This document shows, one piece after another, positions 1 through 6,815 of a stretch of DNA of 17,161 nt (position 1 is the first letter of the stretch; each line of letters opens with the position of its first letter). Source of the stretch: JBFJVZ01 sp041623895 (GTDB lineage: Bacteria > Planctomycetota > Planctomycetia > Pirellulales > Pirellulaceae); contig JBFJVZ010000123.1 of NCBI GenBank assembly GCA_041623895.1, positions 1 to 17,161 of the forward strand, given 5' to 3'. The position numbers and the translations under genes were made by a program. The notes below the pieces were generated by a model. That model made no database searches. It was not told the origin of the DNA and was given only the letters and a program-made list of their open reading frames with translations.

Positions 1-863
1 ATGTATTGGGGTGTGCCGACAATGTCGCCAGTCATCGTCACCGCTTGAGGCTCGGCTAGTTTCGCCAAACCAAAATCGGCGATCCAGACGCCTCCTTTGC
101 CATCGATCAACAAATTGGCCGGTTTGATGTCGCGGTGCAAAACGCCTTGCTGGTGAGCGTACTGGAGCGCATCGCAAATGGTGGCGACCAAATTGGCGAC
201 CCAACGGAAATACTCCGGCGAATCGTTGTCTTCGGGAACATACTGATCGCTGGACTCAGCCGGCGGCGAGGATTGCGGCAGGTTTTCGCTGGAGTTGAAT
301 TGGAATTCACTATCGGTGTCGGCGGCCGACAATGCTCGCGTGGGCAGTTCGTTGCCGCGCTGACCGGTAACCGACTGCAACCACTCTCGCAGGCTCATTC
401 CGTTGATAAAGTCCATCACGTAATAGTGATGATTGTCCGCCTGGCCAACACCGAACACGGCAACGATGTTGGGATGACGCAGCCGCGCGGCGGCGCGGGC
501 TTCGCGGCGAAAGCGAGTGAGATGTTTTGCGTCGCCGACCAGGCGGCCGGCCAGAACTTTCACCGCGACTCTGCGCCCGAGCGACTCGTGGATCGCTTCA
601 AACACGACCCCCATTCCGCCGCGACCGATTTCACGAACGATCGCATAGTCGTCAAGTCGGCGGATCGCCGGCCCGTCGTCATGCGGTTCGTCCTGTGCCT
701 GTTGCTTCATCCCTTCGATCATCGCGATCGAAGTCAGCAAGCTTCTTAACTGGTCGGCCGCATCCGGATATTCGGCCAGGTACGCATCGATGGAGGGGTT
801 GTTTCCCTGGCGAATCGAAGATGTGAATTCTTCGGCGATGCGGTCGATGGTCGATTGATCCAT
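1..863 (-). CDS. Serine/threonine protein kinase, N-terminal part (runs off the left edge)
   Basis: Reading the minus strand from the ATG at 863 gives 287 complete codons, open to base 1. Residues 1-70 form a helical planctomycete-style leader, followed by a Hanks-type kinase domain. Visible motifs are the glycine loop IGRGGMGVV (79-87), VAVK with ATP-anchoring Lys102, a probable alpha-C Glu121, HRDIKPANLL with catalytic Asp245, DFG (263-265) and the start of the activation segment, GTPQY. All catalytic residues reached are intact, so the protein should phosphorylate Ser/Thr. Between the N-lobe/hinge part and the HRD loop lies an acidic, Ser-rich insert (about 165-215), longer than usual. The C-lobe end, any membrane helix and any sensor domain lie outside the window. 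The gene lies 109 bases downstream of an ECF sigma factor on the same strand, an arrangement known in planctomycetes (ECF-STK pairs). No convincing Shine-Dalgarno precedes the ATG; it was chosen because the leader it gives is typical of the family. Confidence 0.93.
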   Translation of the reverse strand, partial: MDQSTIDRIAEEFTSSIRQGNNPSIDAYLAEYPDAADQLRSLLTSIAMIEGMKQQAQDEPHDDGPAIRRLDDYAIVREIGRGGMGVVFEAIHESLGRRVAVKVLAGRLVGDAKHLTRFRREARAAARLRHPNIVAVFGVGQADNHHYYVMDFINGMSLREWLQSVTGQRGNELPTRALSAADTDSEFQFNSSENLPQSSPPAESSDQYVPEDNDSPEYFRWVANLVATICDALQYAHQQGVLHRDIKPANLLIDGKGGVWIADFGLAKLAEPQAVTMTGDIVGTPQY

Positions 864-902
864 GCTTACAGGCCGCGGCTTTGAATGCAGCCTGGTGAGT
901 CG

Positions 903-929
903 GTCGCGAGGTCGTGATCACTCCGCGAC
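903..929. repeat. Inverted repeat with palindromic core between sigma factor and kinase genes
   Basis: The arms GTCGCG (903-908) and CGCGAC (924-929) are perfect reverse complements, and the spacer holds the 8-base palindrome GTGATCAC (914-921). It sits in the 109-base gap between the sigma-factor stop and the kinase start. As RNA it could form a 6-bp hairpin without a U-run, so it is not a standard terminator. As DNA it could be an operator. Its role is inferred only from symmetry and position. Confidence 0.35.
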
Positions 930-972
930 GGATTCGCAGAGTTGCAGGCAAGTCCAGATTGACTGTATGGCA

Positions 973-1611
973 TCAGCAATTCTCCGCTGCCTTGAACTCG
1001 GCCATCAGGTCAGCCAATCGTTTCATCGCCCGCAAATAGCGTTTGCTGGCGGCCGATGGATCGATCCCCAGGACCTTGGCGGTTTCCACATTGGAGAGTT
1101 CTTCAAAGTGTCTCAGAGCGATCACTTCGCGGTCGATGGGGTCCATCGAATTCAGCGCGGCTTCCAGTCTCTGAATTCGCTCGGCACGTGCGACCACTTC
1201 GCTGACCGCCGTCATCTTACCCACCAGTTGTGCTGCGATTGCCATCGATGTGTGAGGCGAGGGAGCGTTGTGCGGAAGGGCCACTTCTTTGCGGACGTCC
1301 CGCATTTCGGCTTGCAGGTGTTGACGGTGAAGATCGGTTAGCTGTTGACCGGTGACCAGCCTGAGCCACAGAAACGCGGGCATGCTCTCCTTTTCGCCAA
1401 AGTGATCGAGCCGTTTTGCGGCGGCGATGAAAGTTTCTTGCAGCACATCGGACTCGGAGATTCGGCCAGCGAGCCGATAGTCCAGACGAAAGTGAATGAT
1501 CCGTCGCAACCGCTCGCGGTAGTGCGAGAAAACTTCCGCTAGCGCCTGCTGATCGCCTGCACGCATCTGCTTGAGCAAGTCGTCGGCGATGCTGGAAGCG
1601 GAATCGGACAT
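973..1611 (-). CDS. ECF-type RNA polymerase sigma factor (sigma-70 family)
   Basis: This is a small two-domain sigma factor of 212 residues from the ATG at 1611. An in-frame ATG at 1644 would add 11 residues. I prefer 1611 because AAGGG lies five bases upstream, whereas the 1644 start has no clear ribosome site. Region 2 covers roughly residues 25-75, with a core such as ISESDVLQETFIAAAKRL (promoter -10 recognition and core binding). Region 4 near the C-terminus (about 155-202) contains DPIDREVIALRHFEELSN followed by a helix-turn-helix, AKVLGIDPSAASKRYLRA (-35 recognition). There is no anti-sigma gene beside it. Instead a Ser/Thr kinase follows on the same strand, so control by phosphorylation, as proposed for planctomycete ECF-STK pairs, is plausible but not shown by the sequence. 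The sigma-factor assignment is secure; the regulon is unknown. Confidence 0.92.
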   Translation of the reverse strand: MSDSASSIADDLLKQMRAGDQQALAEVFSHYRERLRRIIHFRLDYRLAGRISESDVLQETFIAAAKRLDHFGEKESMPAFLWLRLVTGQQLTDLHRQHLQAEMRDVRKEVALPHNAPSPHTSMAIAAQLVGKMTAVSEVVARAERIQRLEAALNSMDPIDREVIALRHFEELSNVETAKVLGIDPSAASKRYLRAMKRLADLMAEFKAAENC

Positions 1612-1720
1612 CGGAACCCTTGTGGCGGCATCATCCAGTTTCATCTACAGAGTTTACCTGGAGGACGAATTCGCCGCCCGAGCAAACGTCACTGGTCAAC
1701 CCGGATGAAACCCCAAAACG

Positions 1721-1770
1721 CTTGACAAGTCCCTTGCGGCAAGCAAAAAACGCTTGTCCTGTTGTTCAAG
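1721..1770. promoter_or_regulatory. Cluster of CTTG/CAAG inverted half-sites
   Basis: Within 50 bases there are three CTTG...CAAG pairings: CTTG-A-CAAG (1721-1729), CTTG-CGG-CAAG (1733-1743), and CTTG (1753-1756) with CAAG (1767-1770). The longer word AAAACGCTTG occurs twice, at 1715-1724 and 1747-1756. The cluster lies about 110-160 bases upstream of the sigma-factor start. Clustered dyads suggest a regulator binding site, but no known operator is recognised and short words like these can recur by chance. Confidence 0.3.
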
Positions 1771-1917
1771 CTGCAATCGACGAATTCATCGTCGGGATCG
1801 CGTCAAGTTGGGACCCGGACGAATGCTGGGACTGGCACGGTGATTGCGCCGTCCCCGGTCTGATCGAGAATCGTTGGGGTTGAAACAATAGATATCAAAC
1901 AAATGACTGATATTCTG

Positions 1918-1946
1918 CTGAATTCTCAGAAATTCAGTCCTGGACT
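1918..1946. promoter_or_regulatory. Overlapping inverted repeats upstream of the cytochrome-like gene
   Basis: CTGAATT (1918-1924) and AATTCAG (1931-1937) form a perfect 7-bp dyad around a 6-base spacer. Overlapping its right arm, AGTCC-T-GGACT (1936-1946) is a second perfect dyad. They lie in the A+T-richer part of the gap, about 140-165 bases upstream of the ATG at 2085, a reasonable place for an operator. No U-run follows, so a terminator is unlikely. Confidence 0.3.
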
Positions 1947-2084
1947 CAGGTCCCCGCCCGTTTCCATGATTAGCAGCCTCTTGCGGCGCCGTTGATCCCG
2001 GTACAACCGTGGCTGCGACGCTTCGTAGAATCCGCCGCCTTTTCGTTTTCACCGACCGACCCTGACCTCTAACCATCGCGATCC

Positions 2085-4838
2085 ATGATGAACCGAAGCC
2101 TGATTGCCGCGACGCTATTTCTGCTGGCCGCGGCTCCGACGCGTGCTGATCAATTATCGCCGGAGGAGCTGAAGTTCTTTGAGTCGAAGATTCGACCGGT
2201 CTTGGTCAAGGAGTGCTACGGCTGTCACTCCAACAAGTCGGGCAATGTCAAAGGCGGGCTGCGGCTGGACACAAAAGAGCTGACGCACATTGGCGGCAGC
2301 AGTGGTCCGGCGATCGTTCCAGGCGACTTGGAAGAAAGTCTATTGTACAACGCGATCATCCACGAAGATTTCGTGATGCCGCCCAAACGCAAGTTGTCAC
2401 AAGAAGTGATTGATGACTTCCGCAAATGGATCGAGATGGGAGCCCCCGATCCCCGCGTGACCGAAGTTGCTGAGATCAAGTCGACGATCAGTGACGAAGA
2501 TATTCAGCAGGCCAAAGACAACTTCTGGGCCTATCAGAAACCTGTCAAAGTTGACCCGCCCCCGCTTGGGCAGCCGGATTGGGCCAAGACCGAGATCGAC
2601 CGATACGTGCTGGCCAAACTGGAAGAGGCGCATCTGCCTTTGCCGGCAGACGCAGAACCGTACAAAGTGTTGCGGCGACTCTGTTTTGATCTGGTTGGCT
2701 TACCGCCGAATCCGGAGCAAGTCGACTACTTCACCCGGATGTGGAATGAAGTCGGCGCCGATCAAGCGATCGCCAAAGTCGTTGATCGCTTGCTGGACAA
2801 GGAGCAGTTCGGCGAGCGTTGGGGGCGACACTGGCTGGACGTGGGCCGGTTCGCTGAGTCAACGGGCCGCGAAGTCAACATGACGTTTCCCCATGCCTGG
2901 CGATATCGGGATTATGTCATTGACGCTTTCAACGATGACAAGCCGTTTGATCGATTCATTCAGGAACAGATCGCGGGCGACCTATTGCCCGTGAAATCGG
3001 ACCAGCAGTGGGCAAGCAATCTGATCGCGACCGGCTTCTTGGCGTTGGGAAGCAAGAACGTTAACGAGCAGAACCGTGTTCAATTCGCAGCCGATCTTGC
3101 CGACGAGCAGATCGATACGACAACTCGAGTCTTTCTGGGGATGTCGGTCGCCTGCGCTCGATGCCACGATCACAAATTCGACGCCATCCCGCAGACCGAC
3201 TATTACGCTCTGGCCGGTATTTTCGGCAGCACACTGACGTACTTTGGAAACCCGCCGTCGGAGTACGGTTCCTTCAGTACCGCGCAAGCGCGCCGCAACA
3301 GCAGTTTGTTGCTGTTGCCCGTTGATGACCCCAACCCCTACGACAAGAGCTACTCGCGACAAGAATTGGCCGATCTGAAGCAGCAAATCCAGGACACGCT
3401 CGCCGCAGGGGCGGAATTGCGGCGCGGCGCCGCAAGTTCGACCGCCGGCCGCACTGCGATTCAGCAGCGGCTGCGAATTCAAAATCAGTTGTCGCAGCTT
3501 TCCGCAAAACTTGCCGTTGTTGACGATCAAGGCCAACCACGAAGCTATTGCATGGGCGTGCAGGATCGCGATCAATCTCGCGACGCTCGTGTCTTGGTGA
3601 GAGGCGAAATCGACCAGCCCGGTCAAGTTGTCCAGCGAGGTTTCCCAACAGTGCTCCGTGACGGCGATGAAACGATCGGACGTGGCTCCGGGCGACTGGA
3701 ATTGGCCCAGTGGATCGCTAGTGAGGATAACCCACTAACGGCGCGTGTGATGGTCAATCGCATTTGGCAGCACATGATGGGTCAAGGGATCGTGACTTCG
3801 ATGGAAAACTTTGGTGTCACCGGTCAAGCCCCCAGTCATCCCGAGTTGCTGGACTTCCTGGCGATCCGATTCATGGAGTCGGGGTGGTCGGTCAAGACAA
3901 TCGTTCGCGAGATTGCCTCCTCGCGCGTCTATCGAATCAGTTCCGCGTTCGACGAGCGCGCACATCAGTACGACCCGGACAACTCGCTGTTGTGGCGTGC
4001 CAATCCGCGGCGGCTGGACGCCGAAGCGATCCGCGACGCCATGTTGTTGGTCAGCGGGCAGATCGATTTTGAAAGGCCGCGCGGATCCGAAGTCGCCAAA
4101 GCCGGCTACGTCCGTGTCCGCGATGGAATCCTGGGCGATCCGCGGGAAAAGGCTCGCGAAGCGATGGCTGCGATGATGGCGGAGCGGGCTCGTCAAGCAA
4201 GGCAAGGATTTGGCGGACGACCCGGATTTGGCGGACGACCAGGTTTCCGCGAGCAGCCAGGTTTTGGTGGGCAGCCGGGTTTTGGTGGGCAGCCGGGACA
4301 ACGGCCCCAGGACTTCCTGCGAAATCGTCTTCGCGGTGGCCAGCGACCCGGAATGCAGCCCGGTGGCATGCAAGCGGGCCTGACGGCGGACGCCTACCGA
4401 CGCGAGTTGGCCGCCAAGATCACCGGTGCACTTGACATGAATGACGCCAGGTTCCGCAGTGTTTACTTGCCAATCGTACGGGATGAAGTTCCCCGTTCGC
4501 TGGAGGTCTTTGATTTTCCAGATGCGAATATGGTGACCGGAGCCAGGGAGTCGTCCAACACGCCCAACCAGGCGTTGTACCTGATGAACAATCCCTTTGT
4601 GATGGCACAAAGCAAAGCGTTTGCGGAGCGTCTGCAACAGCAAGACGGGCCGATCGCCGACCAACTTGCTGCCGCCTTTGTGATTGCTTACGGGCGACCG
4701 CCAACCAGCGGCGAGAGAGCGGCGACAGCACAATACATTCGAAACTTTGGCTCCAAAGGTGATTCCCAACGTGACGAGATGTTGAACACATTTTGCCAGA
4801 GTTTGTTTGCGTCCGCCGAGTTCCGGTACATCGATTAA
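2085..4838 (+). CDS. Secreted planctomycete cytochrome c-like protein, PSCyt1-DUF1549(PSCyt2)-DUF1553(PSD1)
   Basis: A 917-residue protein with a Sec signal peptide (residues 1 to about 21, hydrophobic core LIAATLFLLAAAP). PSCyt1 follows with the heme-binding motif CYGCH (Cys44, Cys47, His48) and the typical PGDLEESLLY and DFVMPPK blocks. DUF1549 (about 165-385) opens with EIDRYVLAKLEEAHL and ends with a second CXXCH, CARCHDHKFDAI (Cys357, Cys360, His361). DUF1553 (about 535-910) opens with ELAQWIASEDNPLTARVMVN. The protein probably acts in the periplasm or at the cell surface. These proteins are abundant in planctomycetes; roles in electron transfer and polysaccharide use have been suggested but are not established. 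The DUF1501 gene follows after 32 bases, the usual partner, so the two are probably co-transcribed. Unusually, DUF1553 is interrupted at residues 708-737 by five tandem hexapeptides. A second ATG follows the first directly, so the start could be 2088. Confidence 0.93.
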   Translation: MMNRSLIAATLFLLAAAPTRADQLSPEELKFFESKIRPVLVKECYGCHSNKSGNVKGGLRLDTKELTHIGGSSGPAIVPGDLEESLLYNAIIHEDFVMPPKRKLSQEVIDDFRKWIEMGAPDPRVTEVAEIKSTISDEDIQQAKDNFWAYQKPVKVDPPPLGQPDWAKTEIDRYVLAKLEEAHLPLPADAEPYKVLRRLCFDLVGLPPNPEQVDYFTRMWNEVGADQAIAKVVDRLLDKEQFGERWGRHWLDVGRFAESTGREVNMTFPHAWRYRDYVIDAFNDDKPFDRFIQEQIAGDLLPVKSDQQWASNLIATGFLALGSKNVNEQNRVQFAADLADEQIDTTTRVFLGMSVACARCHDHKFDAIPQTDYYALAGIFGSTLTYFGNPPSEYGSFSTAQARRNSSLLLLPVDDPNPYDKSYSRQELADLKQQIQDTLAAGAELRRGAASSTAGRTAIQQRLRIQNQLSQLSAKLAVVDDQGQPRSYCMGVQDRDQSRDARVLVRGEIDQPGQVVQRGFPTVLRDGDETIGRGSGRLELAQWIASEDNPLTARVMVNRIWQHMMGQGIVTSMENFGVTGQAPSHPELLDFLAIRFMESGWSVKTIVREIASSRVYRISSAFDERAHQYDPDNSLLWRANPRRLDAEAIRDAMLLVSGQIDFERPRGSEVAKAGYVRVRDGILGDPREKAREAMAAMMAERARQARQGFGGRPGFGGRPGFREQPGFGGQPGFGGQPGQRPQDFLRNRLRGGQRPGMQPGGMQAGLTADAYRRELAAKITGALDMNDARFRSVYLPIVRDEVPRSLEVFDFPDANMVTGARESSNTPNQALYLMNNPFVMAQSKAFAERLQQQDGPIADQLAAAFVIAYGRPPTSGERAATAQYIRNFGSKGDSQRDEMLNTFCQSLFASAEFRYID
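4206..4295 (+). repeat. Five-copy 18-bp in-frame tandem repeat (GFGGRP/GFGGQP)
   Basis: Five consecutive 18-base units encode GFGGRP, GFGGRP, GFREQP, GFGGQP and GFGGQP inside the DUF1553 domain. The last two units are identical at the DNA level and the first two differ at one base, pointing to recent slippage or duplication. A degenerate Gly/Gln/Met-rich stretch follows (GGQRPGMQPGGMQ). The segment is likely a disordered loop. Confidence 0.9.
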
Positions 4839-4870
4839 TGATTGCTGAAAACCATTTGAGGCATTGAGCT

Positions 4871-6253
4871 ATGAATCTTTCACGACGACAGATCCTGCAG
4901 CAGGTATCCGCAGGCTTTGGTTACCTGGCCTTTGCCGGACTGAGCACGTCGGCGACTGCTAAAGACGAGCCGGTTGCCAGCAGCAATCCGCTTTCACCCA
5001 AGGCTCCGCATTTTGCGGCCCGAGCCAAACGGGTGATTTTCTTATGCATGCAAGGCGGTCCTTCGCACGTCGACACTTTTGATTACAAACCGCAGCTGGC
5101 CAAAGACCACGGAAAGCGCGGCAAGTACGGCGGATCGCTGTTGAAATCGCCTTGGGAATTCCGCCAGCGAGGCGACAGCGGCTTGTGGATTTCGGACCTG
5201 TTTCCGCAAGTTGCCAAGCACGCCGACGATCTCTGCTTGATCCGTTCGATGCAGTGCGACCAGCCCGTTCATCCCGGCGCGATGACGCAGATGCACACCG
5301 GTACGGCACAGTTTGTTCGGCCCTCGCTGGGTGCCTGGACTTTGTATGGGTTGGGTACGGAAAACGACAGCTTGCCCGGGTTCATTTCACTGAGTCCGCC
5401 GGCAGGCAGCTCGCGCAATTACGACAGCGCATTTTTGCCGGCGATTTACGGCGGGACCAAAGTGGGACGTGGAGGCCAGGCGGCCAGATTCAACCGCGGC
5501 GGTAGTGGCGAATCGGTGCCGGACATTAAGAATCCTCAGCTAGACGACAAGCAGCAACGCCATCAACTGAACTTCATTCAAGCGCTCAACCGCGACAAAC
5601 TGCGTCGTGAACAGCACCAGCCCGGTGTGGAAGGCGTGATTGAGTCGTTCGAGCTGGCTTTTCGCATGCAGGACGCGATGCCAGAGCTGATGGATGTTTC
5701 CAAGGAAAGTCAGGCCACACTAGCCATGTATGGTGCCGACGATGGGCCAACGGTCAACTTTGGCAAGCAATGTTTGCTGGCCAGGCGGTTCATCGAAGCG
5801 GGTGTTCGCTTTGTCGAGATCACTCATGGCAATTGGGACCAACACGTCAACCTTTCCAATGACCATCAGGCCCGCGCTGAAGCATGTGATCAGCCGATCG
5901 CGGGATTGCTTAAAGACCTCAAGCAACGAGATCTCTTGAAGGACACGCTGGTGATTTGGGGTGGCGAGTTCGGGCGCACGCCGGCGGCCCAGAATGGTGA
6001 TGGTCGCAATCACAATAACAAGGGCTACACCACTTGGATGGCAGGCGGCGGCGTGAAAGGTGGTTTGAGCTACGGTGCGACCGACGAGCACGGTTACGAA
6101 GCGGTCGAGAACAACTGTCATATTCACGATTGGCATGCCACGATCTTGCATCTCTTGGGTCTTGATCACGAACAATTGACGTACCGCTATGCCGGTCGGG
6201 ATTTCCGGCTGACCGATGTGTATGGCAATGTCATCAATCAGATCGTATCTTGA
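4871..6253 (+). CDS. DUF1501 family protein, Tat-exported, alkaline-phosphatase/sulfatase-like fold
   Basis: A 460-residue protein. The N-terminus MNLSRRQILQ carries a twin-arginine motif, followed by a hydrophobic stretch and a likely cut after SATA (about residue 30), so it is probably exported folded by Tat. DUF1501 motifs run in order: FLCMQGGPSHVDTFD (57-71), HPGAMTQMHTG, GNWDQHVN, WGGEFGRTP, GRNHNNKGYT and HDWHATILHLLGLDH near the C-terminus. The His/Asp-rich blocks resemble the metal-binding layout of the alkaline phosphatase superfamily, but substrate and reaction are unknown. GAGG about nine bases before the ATG is a fair ribosome site. The gene lies 32 bases after the PSCyt/DUF1553 gene; this pairing recurs across planctomycetes and suggests a shared extracytoplasmic task. 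Length is normal for the family. Confidence 0.93.
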   Translation: MNLSRRQILQQVSAGFGYLAFAGLSTSATAKDEPVASSNPLSPKAPHFAARAKRVIFLCMQGGPSHVDTFDYKPQLAKDHGKRGKYGGSLLKSPWEFRQRGDSGLWISDLFPQVAKHADDLCLIRSMQCDQPVHPGAMTQMHTGTAQFVRPSLGAWTLYGLGTENDSLPGFISLSPPAGSSRNYDSAFLPAIYGGTKVGRGGQAARFNRGGSGESVPDIKNPQLDDKQQRHQLNFIQALNRDKLRREQHQPGVEGVIESFELAFRMQDAMPELMDVSKESQATLAMYGADDGPTVNFGKQCLLARRFIEAGVRFVEITHGNWDQHVNLSNDHQARAEACDQPIAGLLKDLKQRDLLKDTLVIWGGEFGRTPAAQNGDGRNHNNKGYTTWMAGGGVKGGLSYGATDEHGYEAVENNCHIHDWHATILHLLGLDHEQLTYRYAGRDFRLTDVYGNVINQIVS

Positions 6254-6277
6254 GGGATCGCTGAGGGCAGGGCAGAA

Positions 6278-6293
6278 GTCCCCAGCCGGGGAC
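6278..6293 (+). terminator. Hairpin downstream of the DUF1501 gene, possible terminator
   Basis: GTCCCC (6278-6283) and GGGGAC (6288-6293) form a perfect 6-bp, G+C-rich stem around the 4-base loop AGCC, starting 24 bases after the DUF1501 stop. No T-run follows, so it is not a classic intrinsic terminator. It may stabilise the 3' end or assist another termination mode. Confidence 0.35.
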
Positions 6294-6405
6294 GCCCGGG
6301 AAGGCAATTCATTGGTGGAAAATCAAAAAGTTCGATCGCTCATCGATCGCATCTGGCAATGAAAATGCGCGCCTCAATACTCGATTGACGGCTTCGCGAC
6401 ACGGC

Positions 6406-6471
6406 AGGAGGGTGAAAATGGCTCCAGCCGATTGCAACGTTCATCAAACGTTTGCTGCCCCAACCGGCTGA
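6406..6471 (+). other. 17-codon ORF behind a perfect Shine-Dalgarno; possible leader peptide
   Basis: AGGAGGGT (6406-6413) lies four bases before an ATG at 6418 that opens a 17-codon frame (MAPADCNVHQTFAAPTG) ending with TGA at 6469-6471. Hardly any real start in this window has such a good ribosome site, which makes it stand out. The dyad at 6456-6481 overlaps the stop codon. It lies about 345 bases upstream of the LOV kinase. It could be a leader peptide or a chance match; there is no homology evidence. Confidence 0.2.
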
Positions 6472-6815
6472 GCCTGGGGCAATCATCTGTGACTCGAGTC
6501 TGCGAGGGAATAGTAAATTCCGCAAAGTCATTTCGGGTATCCGAAAACGTAAATCGCGACAAGTTGAATCGCGGACATCGGGCTCGCTTCTATGGTCTGT
6601 TCAGCTTGAAACGGTTATATTCATATCGGATCCGCCGGCACGAGATAAGCAGGGTGAGGACTGAGCATGAGGCATCGCGAGAAAGCAGTCTTTTCTCTTT
6701 TCCGTTCCAACTTGGCAAGTACAGTGCGGTGCGCCGCAACAAGAAGGGAACGGGCCTGCCACGTTTCGAGGGTTGAAAAGCCTTCGTAGGATGAATCCGC
6801 GAGCAAAACAAACTC

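Larger units (their letters stand above)
1645..2084. other. Divergent intergenic region upstream of sigma factor and cytochrome-like gene
   Basis: About 440 bases separate the two divergent genes and must hold both promoters. I see no convincing gene: the open frames in it have unnatural composition and no domain pattern. The left part carries CTTG/CAAG half-sites (1721-1770). An A+T-richer middle stretch (about 1880-1935) carries inverted repeats (1918-1946). I could not fix a good -35/-10 pair on either strand. Confidence 0.5.
6254..6815. other. 562-base gap between DUF1501 gene and PAS/LOV kinase
   Basis: No convincing gene fills this gap; the longer open frames are Arg/Ser/Cys-rich without domain pattern. 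It holds a hairpin just after the DUF1501 stop (6278-6293), a 17-codon ORF with a strong Shine-Dalgarno (6406-6471), and a dyad TGCCCC (6456-6461)/GGGGCA (6476-6481) overlapping the end of that ORF. The kinase promoter should lie in the right part, but I could not place a good -35/-10 pair. Confidence 0.5.

Noticed and set aside
135..749. 204-residue plus-strand open frame at the left edge
   Set aside because: It is the opposite strand of the Ser/Thr kinase, whose catalytic motifs are unmistakable in the minus-strand frame.
1786..2076. 96-residue minus-strand open frame in the divergent regulatory region
   Set aside because: Highly basic with no family resemblance, and it would occupy the space needed for the promoter of the cytochrome-like gene.
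3735..4769. 344-residue open frame on the minus strand opposite the DUF1553 region
   Set aside because: It lies entirely antisense to a strongly conserved coding domain and has no recognisable domain pattern; long antisense frames are common in G+C-rich codon-biased genes.
6432..6776. 114-residue plus-strand open frame in the gap before the LOV kinase
   Set aside because: Arg/Ser/Cys-rich composition, no domain pattern and no ribosome site; overlapping open frames exist on both strands, as expected in noncoding DNA.
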